Part shown: one piece after another, positions 31,569 through 37,836 of the stretch
Numbering within the stretch: position 1 is the first letter of the stretch
Layout of the letters: the number at the start of each line of letters is the position of its first letter
DNA from: a bacterium
GTDB taxonomy: Bacteria > Patescibacteriota > Saccharimonadia > Saccharimonadales > UBA4665
DNA length: 37,836 nucleotides
Reading direction: 5' to 3'
NCBI GenBank assembly: GCA_027448765.1
Contig: DAIDMV010000008.1
Span: forward strand, 1-37,836
Made by a program: the position numbers and the translations under genes
Notes under the pieces: generated by a model
Told to the model about the DNA's origin: nothing
Databases searched by the model: none
The model's input: the letters and a program-made list of their open reading frames with translations, nothing else

Positions 31569-32128
31569 AGTTCAAACCAATCTAAAACATAATCAATCAT
31601 ATTAAAAGATTCAGCACCAACTGGAAGAAATTGAGAAATAAAATCAACTACTTGATCCATGTAATCATCTTTAATAAAAACTGATACACTGGGTGCAAAT
31701 CTCTGAAAGGGGATTAAAACTATAGCATAATGATGCTCATATTCCTTAATATAATAAGCTTGGTAATTAGAAAAATTAAACTGATGTTTACCAATTGCAA
31801 TATGTCTTCTGTCTATGTAAAACTGAACCATTTTGGGTTTTCTAAAACTATAACCAACTAGAGCCAAAACACCTAAAACAAAGAATAAGATCGTAACATA
31901 ATCATGACTTAATAAAAAAATTGTCAGTCCAATAATAAAAGTTGCTAAAAATATCCTTGAAAGCCACTTTAAATTCTTTTGTTTCACAGGAAACTCATAA
32001 TCTTGCCAAGAAATAACTGTTTTTTCAGTTTTTTGACCGGTTTGATCAAATTGAGATGAATAATTTGATAAATTTTGTTCAGGATCACCCAATCCTTTGT
32101 ATAAACCACCAATATTATTATTTTGCAT
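31565..32128 (-). CDS. Two-helix membrane protein with PH-like domain
   Basis: 187 aa. After a polar N-terminus comes ISWQDYEFPVKQKNLKWLSR, two adjacent membrane helices (~58-95), and then a soluble domain of about 90 residues: VQFYIDRRHIAIGKHQFNF, YYIKEYEHHYAIVLIPF, and a closing helix MDQVVDFISQFLP. The 'W.A.E(Y)' start, helix pair and following strand-rich domain are the layout of bacterial PH-like (YdbS/YdbT-type) membrane proteins often found in CPR genomes. Function unknown. Divergent from the GT-C-like gene at 32169. Confidence 0.7.
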   Translation of the reverse strand: MQNNNIGGLYKGLGDPEQNLSNYSSQFDQTGQKTEKTVISWQDYEFPVKQKNLKWLSRIFLATFIIGLTIFLLSHDYVTILFFVLGVLALVGYSFRKPKMVQFYIDRRHIAIGKHQFNFSNYQAYYIKEYEHHYAIVLIPFQRFAPSVSVFIKDDYMDQVVDFISQFLPVGAESFNMIDYVLDWFEL

Positions 32129-32168
32129 ACTTTTTTATCAACTTATCCTATAATAAAATCTATTATAA

Positions 32169-33404
32169 ATGAAGTTGCAAAAAATAGATACTGCCAACAA
32201 ACGTCAAAAATCTCCAAAGCAGGTGATTGTTTTTATTTTGTCATTTATTTTATTAATTGTCGTCATAAACACATTTTTTGTTAGAAATAGTCAGCAATTT
32301 GCAAATTTAGCCCATTCTTTTTTAAATTTAAAACTATACTTTCTTCATCCAATTGGTAATCAAACCCAAAACCCTGTTTATTATAAAGGTAAAGAGTTCT
32401 TTGATGACGGTCCTTTGCCAGCTATTATCTTAATGCCCTTTGAAGCACTGTTTAAATTATTTCATTTATTTTTTTATCAAGGTTATTTACAGTGGATATT
32501 AATAATATTAACCCTCAATATTATTTACAAAATTGCTCATTTAATTGGCTTTAAAAAGCACGATGCTTTATTGTTAGCTTTCACTTTTATTCTAGGCAGT
32601 GTCTATATTGGTGTCGCCATCAACTCTTCCAGTTGGTATTTTGCTCAAGTTATTACAACTTATTTAGTGTTTTTAATTATTTATGAATATTTAACCGTAA
32701 AAAGGTGGTGGCTACTAGGTATTTTGTCGGCCTTTGTTCTATTAAGTCGAGTTTCAGCCTTTGCAATTGTATTTCTATTAATTTTAGACATCCTGTTTAA
32801 TCGCTCGTCTATCAAAGCTAAACTCACCAATATGATTAAACTAGGTTTTCCGGTTTTATTAGCCGGTATTTTAATTGGTTTATATAACTACTTACGATTT
32901 GGTGATCCTTTAAATGGAGGCTATCTTTATCAAGCTATTGATCAAACCGCTAGATATTCTAGATCTAAAGGTTTATTTAGCGTTAAACACATTCCTTTTA
33001 ATTTTTATCACCTTGTTTTTGGTACGCCTATTATTAACACGCCTAACAGCAATAACTGGATAGCCAATTTTCCTTATTTTGAAAATAATCCACTGGGATT
33101 AAGTATTTTTATTACCTCGCCTTATTTAATATTTTTATTTTATCAAAGTCGAAAAATATTTTATCAAAAAGATATCATTTTTCTATTAATCTCAGCCTTA
33201 GTTGGGTTAATAATAGTTTTAACTTATTTTGGTGTTGGAACATATCAATTTGGTTACAGATACTCTTTAGATTTTTTACCAGAAATTTTTACAGTTTTCA
33301 TGTTAATTTATTATAAAACTAAACAATCATTAAGTTTTGGGATGAAATTCTTGTTTTTACTAACCATAGCTTTTAATTTTTATTTAATCTTAAGTTTTAT
33401 TTAA
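32169..33404 (+). CDS. Multi-pass membrane protein, GT-C glycosyltransferase-like
   Basis: 411 aa with about ten membrane helices. The first external loop contains YYKGKEFFDDGPLPAIILMP, comparable with the acidic 'DGP(L)P..L.lP' loop of dolichyl-phosphate-mannose-type and PMT_2-like glycosyltransferases, where the Asp residues are catalytic. Later loops include YNYLRFGDPLNGGYLYQAID and YFGVGTYQFGYRYSLDFLPE, which are also typical ('G.R..l...P'). It may transfer a sugar from a polyprenyl carrier to a surface glycan or protein. No dedicated promoter is obvious apart from TATAAT about 14 bases before the ATG. The 110 bases downstream to the tRNA genes show nothing. Confidence 0.72.
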   Translation: MKLQKIDTANKRQKSPKQVIVFILSFILLIVVINTFFVRNSQQFANLAHSFLNLKLYFLHPIGNQTQNPVYYKGKEFFDDGPLPAIILMPFEALFKLFHLFFYQGYLQWILIILTLNIIYKIAHLIGFKKHDALLLAFTFILGSVYIGVAINSSSWYFAQVITTYLVFLIIYEYLTVKRWWLLGILSAFVLLSRVSAFAIVFLLILDILFNRSSIKAKLTNMIKLGFPVLLAGILIGLYNYLRFGDPLNGGYLYQAIDQTARYSRSKGLFSVKHIPFNFYHLVFGTPIINTPNSNNWIANFPYFENNPLGLSIFITSPYLIFLFYQSRKIFYQKDIIFLLISALVGLIIVLTYFGVGTYQFGYRYSLDFLPEIFTVFMLIYYKTKQSLSFGMKFLFLLTIAFNFYLILSFI

Positions 33405-33515
33405 AAATAAAATTAATTCTCTATAAAAAATTACCAATACAAAGTCTTTGATAGTTTTATTGTTCATAAGAACGTAGCAATATTGAAATTAAAAACAAAT
33501 TCTAAAATCAGGAAA

Positions 33516-33608
33516 TGGCGGAGAGAGAGGGATTCGAACCCTCGCGGGGAATCTCTTCCCCCTATCGCGTTAGCAATGCGACCCCTTCAGCCTCTTGGGT
33601 ACCTCTCC
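33516..33608 (-). tRNA. tRNA-Ser (anticodon GCU)
   Basis: Minus strand: acceptor GGAGAGG with CTCTCTCC-type partner strand, anticodon loop TTGCTAA (GCU, reads AGC/AGU), long variable arm (GGGGGAAGAGATTCCCC), T-arm GGTTCGAATCC, encoded CCA. The anticodon stem has one A-C mismatch next to the loop (position 31-39), which does not prevent recognition. It lies six bases downstream of the other tRNA-Ser in the same orientation. Confidence 0.93.
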
Positions 33609-33614
33609 ATAACT

Positions 33615-33704
33615 TGGCGGAAGGGGAGGGATTCGAACCCTCGGTAACATTGCTGCTACACTGGTTTTCAAGACCAGCTCCATCGACCGCTCGGACACCC
33701 TTCC
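33615..33704 (-). tRNA. tRNA-Ser (anticodon UGA)
   Basis: Minus strand: acceptor GGAAGGG with CCCTTCC, anticodon stem CTGGT/ACCAG with loop CTTGAAA (UGA, reads UCA and other UCN), long variable arm, T-arm GGTTCGAATCC, discriminator G and encoded CCA. First gene of a two-tRNA unit. Confidence 0.95.
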
Positions 33705-33716
33705 TAACAGAGTTAA

Positions 33717-33725
33717 ATTATACCA
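33717..33725 (-). promoter_or_regulatory. Extended -10 promoter of the tRNA-Ser pair
   Basis: On the minus strand TGGTATAAT, an extended -10 element (TGnTATAAT), lies 12 bases upstream of the mature 5' end of tRNA-Ser(UGA). A TTTGTT that could act as -35 is 16 bases further upstream. Confidence 0.55.
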
Positions 33726-33799
33726 AGAAAATTTAAATAACAAAAACGAATCAGTCGGTTATGTTGTATTTATTATGTTGTAAATATAGCTTAAGTATC

Positions 33800-33829
33800 T
33801 TGCTAACAGTTATTTATTCAATATATAAT
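33800..33829 (+). promoter_or_regulatory. hsp20 promoter
   Basis: TTGCTA (33800-33805), 18 bases, TATAAT (33824-33829). The ATG is 51 bases further on, so this gene has a leader, and it has a Shine-Dalgarno sequence. No CIRCE site is present, so its stress control, if any, differs from groESL. Confidence 0.55.
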
Positions 33830-33880
33830 ACTAGTTAAGACAAAAACAAAAAAATATTATTTAATTTTTTTGGAGGGGAT

Positions 33881-34366
33881 ATGGCAAGAAAAAATCGCAA
33901 TGACGATTTAATGCTTGAAGAGGACGAATTAACAGCAGCATTTTTAGGTGACGATGGTCCTGACGATTTAGTCGTCGAAGAAGAAACACAATTACAACAA
34001 AATCAACCAACTCAAGACGAATGGGATGATGAAGATGTTGTTCCTGGTCAATTAGCTGTTGACGTTTACGAAACAAGAGAGAAATTAATTGTTAAAGCTC
34101 GAACAGCTGGTGTTAATCGCAATGAGTTAGATGTTAGTATTGCTGATAATCAGTTAACAATTCGTGGTACTCTTAGCGCCGGCGTTGAAGAGGGTGTTGA
34201 AAATTATTTTCTTCAAGAATGTTACTGGGGTGAATTCTCTAGAACAATCGCTTTACCAGTACCTGTTAAAGAAGATGAGGTTGAAGCTAACCTTAAAGAT
34301 GGTGTTTTAACTATTAGCTTTACTAAAGTTAAACAAGACACTATTAAGAAAATAGAAGTTTTATAA
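33881..34366 (+). CDS. hsp20: Small heat-shock protein, Hsp20/alpha-crystallin family
   Basis: 161 aa. An acidic, disordered N-terminal third (LMLEEDELTAAFLGDDGPDD) precedes the alpha-crystallin domain: LAVDVYETREKLIVKARTAG, then LDVSIADNQLTIRG, CYWGEFSRTIALPVPVKEDE, and VEANLKDGVLTISFTK, which is the classical 'A.l.dGvL.i..pK' ending. ATP-independent holdase that keeps unfolding proteins soluble. A strong Shine-Dalgarno sequence (GGAGGGG) sits before the ATG, consistent with high expression. A bidirectional terminator follows. Confidence 0.95.
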   Translation: MARKNRNDDLMLEEDELTAAFLGDDGPDDLVVEEETQLQQNQPTQDEWDDEDVVPGQLAVDVYETREKLIVKARTAGVNRNELDVSIADNQLTIRGTLSAGVEEGVENYFLQECYWGEFSRTIALPVPVKEDEVEANLKDGVLTISFTKVKQDTIKKIEVL

Positions 34367-34390
34367 AACCAAAACTAAAATTTAAGATAT

Positions 34391-34419
34391 AAAAAAACTC
34401 CCAAATTGGGAGTTTTTTT
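34391..34419. terminator. Bidirectional intrinsic terminator
   Basis: A 12-base perfect stem with seven A on the left and seven T on the right around ACTCCC/GGGAGT, and a five-base loop (AAATT). It can stop transcripts from both sides, hsp20 from the left and the pilin operon from the right (which ends at 34438). Confidence 0.92.
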
Positions 34420-34437
34420 AATGTTGAATAAAATACT

Positions 34438-34866
34438 TTAAGCAGCACTAATGACGTAATGAACGATGATCTGAGCTACCACAACAATTACTAGCCCGAC
34501 AATTGCATAAACTAAGGTATTTTTAGCACCACTAACTTTTTCACCAGCTCCACCTGAAGTAATATAACGAAAACCAGAATAAATAATCATGATGACGGCA
34601 ATTATACCAACTATAATGGTAAAGATATTAACTACCTTGGTAGCTAAACTTTGTATGCTAGGTGAAAGACCATTTGATGAGGAAGCTCCACAACTACCTG
34701 ATGTACTTCCAGTAGCATTATTAACTCCCTGACACAAACTATTAGTAATTGAGTTACTTGAAGAAGCCGCAAAAGCTGAAGTTGCTAAAGCAGGCACAAA
34801 AGTTGGACTAATCATAGTCAGAGTCATTACTGCCAAAATGCTAATTTTTTTAATTTTTGATAACAT
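34438..34866 (-). CDS. VirB2/TrbC-like pilin 1 of 6
   Basis: 142 aa. Signal peptide or first helix (ISILAVMTLTMISPTFVPAL, with a probable cut after an Ala-x-Ala), a Ser/Asn-rich stretch with two cysteines (SLCQGVNN and GSCGASS), then two membrane helices joined by the conserved hairpin IIYSGFRYITSGGAGEKVSG. This is the layout of type IV secretion pilins VirB2/TrbC. It is the last gene of the cluster and is set apart by 65 bases, with its own Shine-Dalgarno sequence (AAAGG) and a possible separate promoter. It may assemble into a conjugation- or attachment-type pilus; no secretion ATPase is in the window. Confidence 0.82.
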   Translation of the reverse strand: MLSKIKKISILAVMTLTMISPTFVPALATSAFAASSSNSITNSLCQGVNNATGSTSGSCGASSSNGLSPSIQSLATKVVNIFTIIVGIIAVIMIIYSGFRYITSGGAGEKVSGAKNTLVYAIVGLVIVVVAQIIVHYVISAA

Positions 34867-34931
34867 AGAAACCTTTCTTTATATTTATTAATTTTATACT
34901 ACACTTTGGGTAAAAAAATCAAATTTTAATC

Positions 34932-35324
34932 TTATTTTCCTGCTGTGTTGATAACAAAATGAACAATTACTTGAGCGATAACAATAATTATTAAACCAAC
35001 TATAGCTCCGATCAAAGTATTTTTAGCGGAATTAACTTTATTGCTATCACCACCAGAAGTTATATACCTATAACCAGAATAAATGATTAAAACCAAAATT
35101 ATAACACCAGCTACATAAGTTAAAATATTAACCACATTAGCAACAGCTGAATTTGACGAACCAACTATTCTATTACCCTTACAGCTATTGCCAAGCTCAT
35201 TAGCCCCTTGAAGAGCATAGTTACTAGAGCTATTCGACGTACTACAACTAATCAAATTAATAGAACTAAAGCTTAAAAAATTTATTGCAGCAAAACTAAC
35301 AAATATTAAAATTATTTTCTTCAT
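34932..35324 (-). CDS. VirB2/TrbC-like pilin 2 of 6
   Basis: 130 aa. N-terminal helix (IILIFVSFAAINFLSFSSI), Cys-Ser region (SCSTSNSSS and LGNSCKGNR), then a helix pair around IIYSGYRYITSGGDSNKVNS. This is the closest relative of pilin 1; the two share YxYITSGG, K-V, AKNTL and GL in register, and both end in a QxIVHxVI segment. The ATG overlaps the stop of pilin 3 at 35324, which indicates translational coupling. Confidence 0.82.
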   Translation of the reverse strand: MKKIILIFVSFAAINFLSFSSINLISCSTSNSSSNYALQGANELGNSCKGNRIVGSSNSAVANVVNILTYVAGVIILVLIIYSGYRYITSGGDSNKVNSAKNTLIGAIVGLIIIVIAQVIVHFVINTAGK

Positions 35325-35716
35325 TATTTTATATTACTTATAACTACATTAATAATAATCTTAGCTACAACAATTACAGCCAAACCGATTAAAGAAAAAA
35401 TTATTCCGTTTTTAGCGGAATTAACTTTATTGCTATCACCAGCCGCCCAAGCGTATCTAATAGCAGAAATTATAATCATAATTACAGCCAAAACACCAGC
35501 GGCTTCAATTAGAATATTAACAATATCGGCTATTCTTAAACTTACTGGGTTACTTGAAGTATTAGTGGTCTTAGTGCTACAGATTGCTGAAGACGAACCG
35601 CCTTGTGTACAATCTTGACTAAGATTAAAACCATTACCACTAGCCATAGAAATACCAGGCAAGGTAATTAAAGCTAAACATAAAACTGCCATACTGTATA
35701 AAATTATTTTCTTCAT
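35324..35716 (-). CDS. VirB2/TrbC-like pilin 3 of 6
   Basis: 130 aa. Signal peptide (LYSMAVLCLALITLPGISMA), short polar region with two cysteines (SQDCTQGG and AICSTKT), helix pair around IIISAIRYAWAAGDSNKVNS, then AKNGIIFSLIGLAVIVVAK. The hairpin GDSNKVNSAKN is identical to that of pilin 2, but the preceding YxxxS(G) segment is AIRYAWAA. Three bases separate it from pilin 4. Same role as its neighbours, with a probably different position in the fibre (inference). Confidence 0.8.
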   Translation of the reverse strand: MKKIILYSMAVLCLALITLPGISMASGNGFNLSQDCTQGGSSSAICSTKTTNTSSNPVSLRIADIVNILIEAAGVLAVIMIIISAIRYAWAAGDSNKVNSAKNGIIFSLIGLAVIVVAKIIINVVISNIK

Positions 35717-35719
35717 TAT

Positions 35720-36025
35720 TTAAGTTTTATTAATTACAAAAGCTACCATTGCTTCCGCTAGAATAGCCACAGCTAACCCTATTAACGAATACAAAATACC
35801 GTTTTTTGCTTTATTAACTTTTTGCGGATCACCATTAGAAACAATATAACTAATTCCAGAAATTACTATAGAAAGGGCAGCCAGAGAACCTAAAACAGCA
35901 AACACTATCTGAAGAATAGTGTTTAGCTCAGAACCAGTAGCTAAACCACCTTTTTGTGCTCCGGGTAAACTACTAAAGTTAGCTCCGGCTAAATATAAAA
36001 CTTTTCTAAAAATTATATCTTTCAT
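35720..36025 (-). CDS. VirB2/TrbC-like pilin 4 of 6
   Basis: 101 aa, the shortest. It has no standard signal peptide: the start MKDIIFRKVLYLAGANFSSL is only weakly hydrophobic. The two-helix core is normal, with the hairpin VISGISYIVSNGDPQKVNKA and AKNGILYSLIGLAVAILAE. No cysteines. Three bases downstream of pilin 5. Absence of a processed leader could mean direct membrane insertion, or a start misplaced in this crowded operon. Confidence 0.78.
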   Translation of the reverse strand: MKDIIFRKVLYLAGANFSSLPGAQKGGLATGSELNTILQIVFAVLGSLAALSIVISGISYIVSNGDPQKVNKAKNGILYSLIGLAVAILAEAMVAFVINKT

Positions 36026-36028
36026 TTT

Positions 36029-36529
36029 TTAACCTAAACTATGCCCAATATATGTTACAAAAACTATAGCTGAAATAGCAATAACTAGACCAATTAAAGC
36101 GAATAAAATACTTTGACGTGCCTTATTGGCTTTTTCTGGATTTCCTTGACTGGTCACATATTCAAATCCAGCATAAATTATATAAACAACTGCCACAACC
36201 CCGGAAACTCTTAAAAGATCATCAATAATCGCCATAACCACCAAAACAATAGAATTACCCTGAGCGCCACAATGAGTGTTGTTAGAACTATTGGGAAAAA
36301 CATTAAAACAAACATTGCAGTTATTATTTGCAGTTTGATAGGTATTTAAGAATTCATACCATGGTTCTAGTCCAAAAAATGAAGATTTGCAACTAGAAGC
36401 AGCCGCATCTAATCTAACGCCACTTTGATAAACTGAAACAGTCGTATTTTGAGAAACTAAAGTTTGAGAAACAAAGAAAAGTATAAATATACTCACCATT
36501 AAAAGTCGGAAAAAACCAAGTTGTTTCAT
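36029..36529 (-). CDS. VirB2/TrbC-like pilin 5 of 6
   Basis: 166 aa. Signal peptide (LMVSIFILFFVSQTLVSQN), then an outer domain with four cysteines (SSCKSSFFGLEPWYEFL, NNCNVCFN and THCGAQ) that could form two disulphides, then a helix pair around IIYAGFEYVTSQGNPEKANK. The FFGLEPWYEFL element with its neighbouring Cys is one I associate with Saccharibacteria pilin-like proteins, though only from memory. The ATG overlaps the stop of pilin 6 by four bases (ATGA). Confidence 0.8.
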   Translation of the reverse strand: MKQLGFFRLLMVSIFILFFVSQTLVSQNTTVSVYQSGVRLDAAASSCKSSFFGLEPWYEFLNTYQTANNNCNVCFNVFPNSSNNTHCGAQGNSIVLVVMAIIDDLLRVSGVVAVVYIIYAGFEYVTSQGNPEKANKARQSILFALIGLVIAISAIVFVTYIGHSLG

Positions 36530-37035
36530 TTGTTTAATAATCCTCCTGGAATTATAAACTGCAAAAATGAATAAAGAAAAATATAGGCTAAAAGCGCTAA
36601 TAAGGTATTGATTATTCTACCTTTAGCCTTAGCAGTTTTTTGCGGATCTCCTCCCGAAGAAGAATACATAATCCCAGCAACAATAATTGAAGCCATGGCT
36701 ACCAAAACAACTAGACCTGATAAAAGATTGATAGCCGGATTAATGTATGAAGTAAATAAGTGACAGCCTTTTCCTGATTCAGTACAAGAAGACGGTGGTT
36801 TTGTAGAAGATGGTGAGTTTGCAGGTGTTGTTAAACAATCTTGAGTATTTGAAGTATAACAACTAGCACAATTTCCGTTATTTAAACCACATGTTGAAGT
36901 AGGAGAAGTATTTGAACTTAACAAAACATAACTATTATTAAAGCTTCGGCTAAAACTAAAAATCAAGATTAAAGCTATGAAGATAAAGACACTAAAATGT
37001 GAAATTTTTTTTATGAAGCTTTTTTGTTCTAACAT
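36526..37035 (-). CDS. VirB2/TrbC-like pilin 6 of 6 (first in operon)
   Basis: 169 aa, most divergent of the set. One N-terminal helix (FSVFIFIALILIFSFS), an outer Ser/Thr/Pro-rich region with about six cysteines (TCGLNNGNCASCY, QDCLTT, SSCTESGKGCHLF), and a helix pair around IIVAGIMYSSSGGDPQKTAK. The second helix lacks the conserved Gly-Leu (reads LLALLAYIFLYSF). The leading gene of the operon; it starts 71 bases from the divergent secreted protein gene. The extra cysteines and position suggest a special, perhaps tip or base, subunit (inference). Confidence 0.76.
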   Translation of the reverse strand: MLEQKSFIKKISHFSVFIFIALILIFSFSRSFNNSYVLLSSNTSPTSTCGLNNGNCASCYTSNTQDCLTTPANSPSSTKPPSSCTESGKGCHLFTSYINPAINLLSGLVVLVAMASIIVAGIMYSSSGGDPQKTAKAKGRIINTLLALLAYIFLYSFLQFIIPGGLLNK

Positions 37036-37059
37036 TTTTTAAAAAATAAATTAATTATT

Positions 37060-37088
37060 AAGACAAATATAACACATTATGCTATGAT
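37060..37088 (+). promoter_or_regulatory. Promoter of the secreted protein gene
   Basis: AAGACA (37060-37065), 17 bases, TATGAT (37083-37088), then 18 bases to the ATG at 37107. The first pilin gene (ATG at 37035) reads out of the same 71-base spacer in the opposite direction, so the two are probably controlled together. Confidence 0.45.
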
Positions 37089-37106
37089 TATCTAAAAAGA
37101 ATAAAA

Positions 37107-37836
37107 ATGAAAAAAGTTACTGCAACCATATTTTTTATATTAGTATTATTAATTAGTGCCAGTCCCATAATGTCATTGAGCGCTTTAGCTGCTTCTCAAT
37201 TCACTGGTACTATAACTTTTATCAATCATAACGAATTAACCGTAAATGTGCCCAGTAATTCTACTATAAGTAGTTATATAGCGAACGGCACGTATACTTC
37301 TAAACATAATAGTACACTTAATTATTATTCATCAAATAATTCGGGTAGCTGTTATGGCCAAACACATATTGCTGGTCAATTTTCTTTAAATAGTTGGTAT
37401 ATATATTACTACGAAGTCGGTTCAACCAACACGAGTTCAAAGAATTATGGAACTAGCAATTGTGTTCAACATAAACTTTCAATAAGTAATTTTCAAAAAA
37501 GTCAAAACTTTAATATTTTCTTTAAATTTGTTAATGGTGGTCAAATATCCGCTACCAACAATACACATGTTTTCAATATAACTTCTAATAAAAATGGTCA
37601 AGCTACTTTTAGCTATAATGATAGTGGATGTACCTCAACTTTTACCACTAATTCTTACACCAATACTTCTCCTTCTAATACCAGTCTTTTGGATGGTCGG
37701 GCCGCACCAACCAATAACCCAGCAGCCAACAACATAGCAATTACATCAGGCCAATTGACTATTTCAACACCAACTAAAGGTAAGAGTGGTACTGGGTCTC
37801 AGACATCTCTGCGCAATGGTGGAGGACCAGCATCCA
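37107..37836 (+). CDS. Secreted Asn/Ser/Thr-rich protein (3' end outside window)
   Basis: At least 243 aa, open to the end of the window. It begins MKKVTATIFFILVLLISASP, with a likely signal-peptidase site after LSALAA. The mature part is very rich in Asn, Ser, Thr, Tyr and Gly, with several cysteines (GSCYGQTHI, SNCVQHK and SGCTSTF), and looks like a beta-rich surface protein. No domain is recognisable. It is divergent from the six-pilin operon, so it may be a pilus-associated adhesin or tip protein (inference from position). The frame has no stop over 730 bases despite the AT-rich composition, which supports it as real. Confidence 0.75.
   Translation, partial: MKKVTATIFFILVLLISASPIMSLSALAASQFTGTITFINHNELTVNVPSNSTISSYIANGTYTSKHNSTLNYYSSNNSGSCYGQTHIAGQFSLNSWYIYYYEVGSTNTSSKNYGTSNCVQHKLSISNFQKSQNFNIFFKFVNGGQISATNNTHVFNITSNKNGQATFSYNDSGCTSTFTTNSYTNTSPSNTSLLDGRAAPTNNPAANNIAITSGQLTISTPTKGKSGTGSQTSLRNGGGPAS

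Noticed and set aside
33515-33736. Short plus-strand protein frame across the two tRNA-Ser genes
   Set aside because: The peptide (REGFEPSRGISS and EGEGFEPSVTLL) is again an antisense tRNA artefact.
1-37836. CRISPR array, insertion sequence or phage genes
   Set aside because: No regularly spaced repeats, transposase motifs or phage structural genes were seen on either strand.

Overview
The window looks like a chromosomal piece of a small-genome, AT-rich bacterium of the Candidate Phyla Radiation (Patescibacteria), most probably Candidatus Saccharibacteria (TM7). This is inference, not a database match. It rests on very tight packing (several gene pairs overlap or are 1-6 bases apart), the standard genetic code (UGA behaves as stop), a row of VirB2/TrbC-like pilins including one with the segment FFGLEPWYEFL, a MurE-like ligase with a replaced N-terminus, and widespread start codons placed 6-8 bases after a -10 box.

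Layout. (1) 28-11960: core genome: mutM, a DciA-like small protein, a membrane-anchored protein, polA, a P-type-ATPase-like protein without catalytic motifs, a nucleotide kinase, the dnaG-rpoD pair, a small membrane protein, an MmcQ/YjbR protein, orn and a flavin reductase. (2) 11961-12339: a divergent HxlR-type regulator with a palindrome in the shared promoter. (3) About 12750-16793: an accessory island. It is bracketed by two direct copies of a tRNA-Arg promoter plus 5' half: a decayed copy at 12751-12803 and the copy belonging to the intact tRNA at 16740-16793. It holds a prepilin-like beta-helix protein, a zinc-protease gene broken by an in-frame TAG, and a visibly GC-richer zinc-protease-like gene. 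(4) 16794-20401: membrane proteins, tRNA-Ser(CGA), a HIT protein and an XRE-HAD fusion. (5) 20398-28561: valS, tsaD, a murE-like ligase, arginase, and groES-groEL under two CIRCE operators. (6) 28668-33404: a four-gene run (acidic membrane protein, small protein, CDP-alcohol phosphatidyltransferase-like protein, single-pass protein), then a PH-like membrane protein and a GT-C-like multi-pass protein. (7) 33516-34366: two tRNA-Ser genes and hsp20, closed by a bidirectional terminator. (8) 34438-37836: six tandem pilin-like genes on the minus strand and a divergent secreted Asn/Ser/Thr-rich protein that runs off the window.

How it works together. The core genes cover replication and repair (polA, dnaG, mutM), transcription (rpoD), translation (valS, tsaD, four tRNAs), RNA turnover (orn), cell wall (murE-like) and protein folding (groESL, hsp20). 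The cell-surface side is large: six pilins, a secreted protein, a prepilin-anchored beta-helix and several envelope proteins, as expected for a host-attached lifestyle (inference).

Most notable: the P-type-ATPase-like pseudoenzyme at 4555-6600; a DnaG that has lost all four zinc ligands; a ValRS whose HIGH signature reads GVHH; the tRNA-Arg-bracketed island; and a recurring leaderless promoter layout, with Shine-Dalgarno sites kept mainly for internal operon genes and for stress or redox genes.
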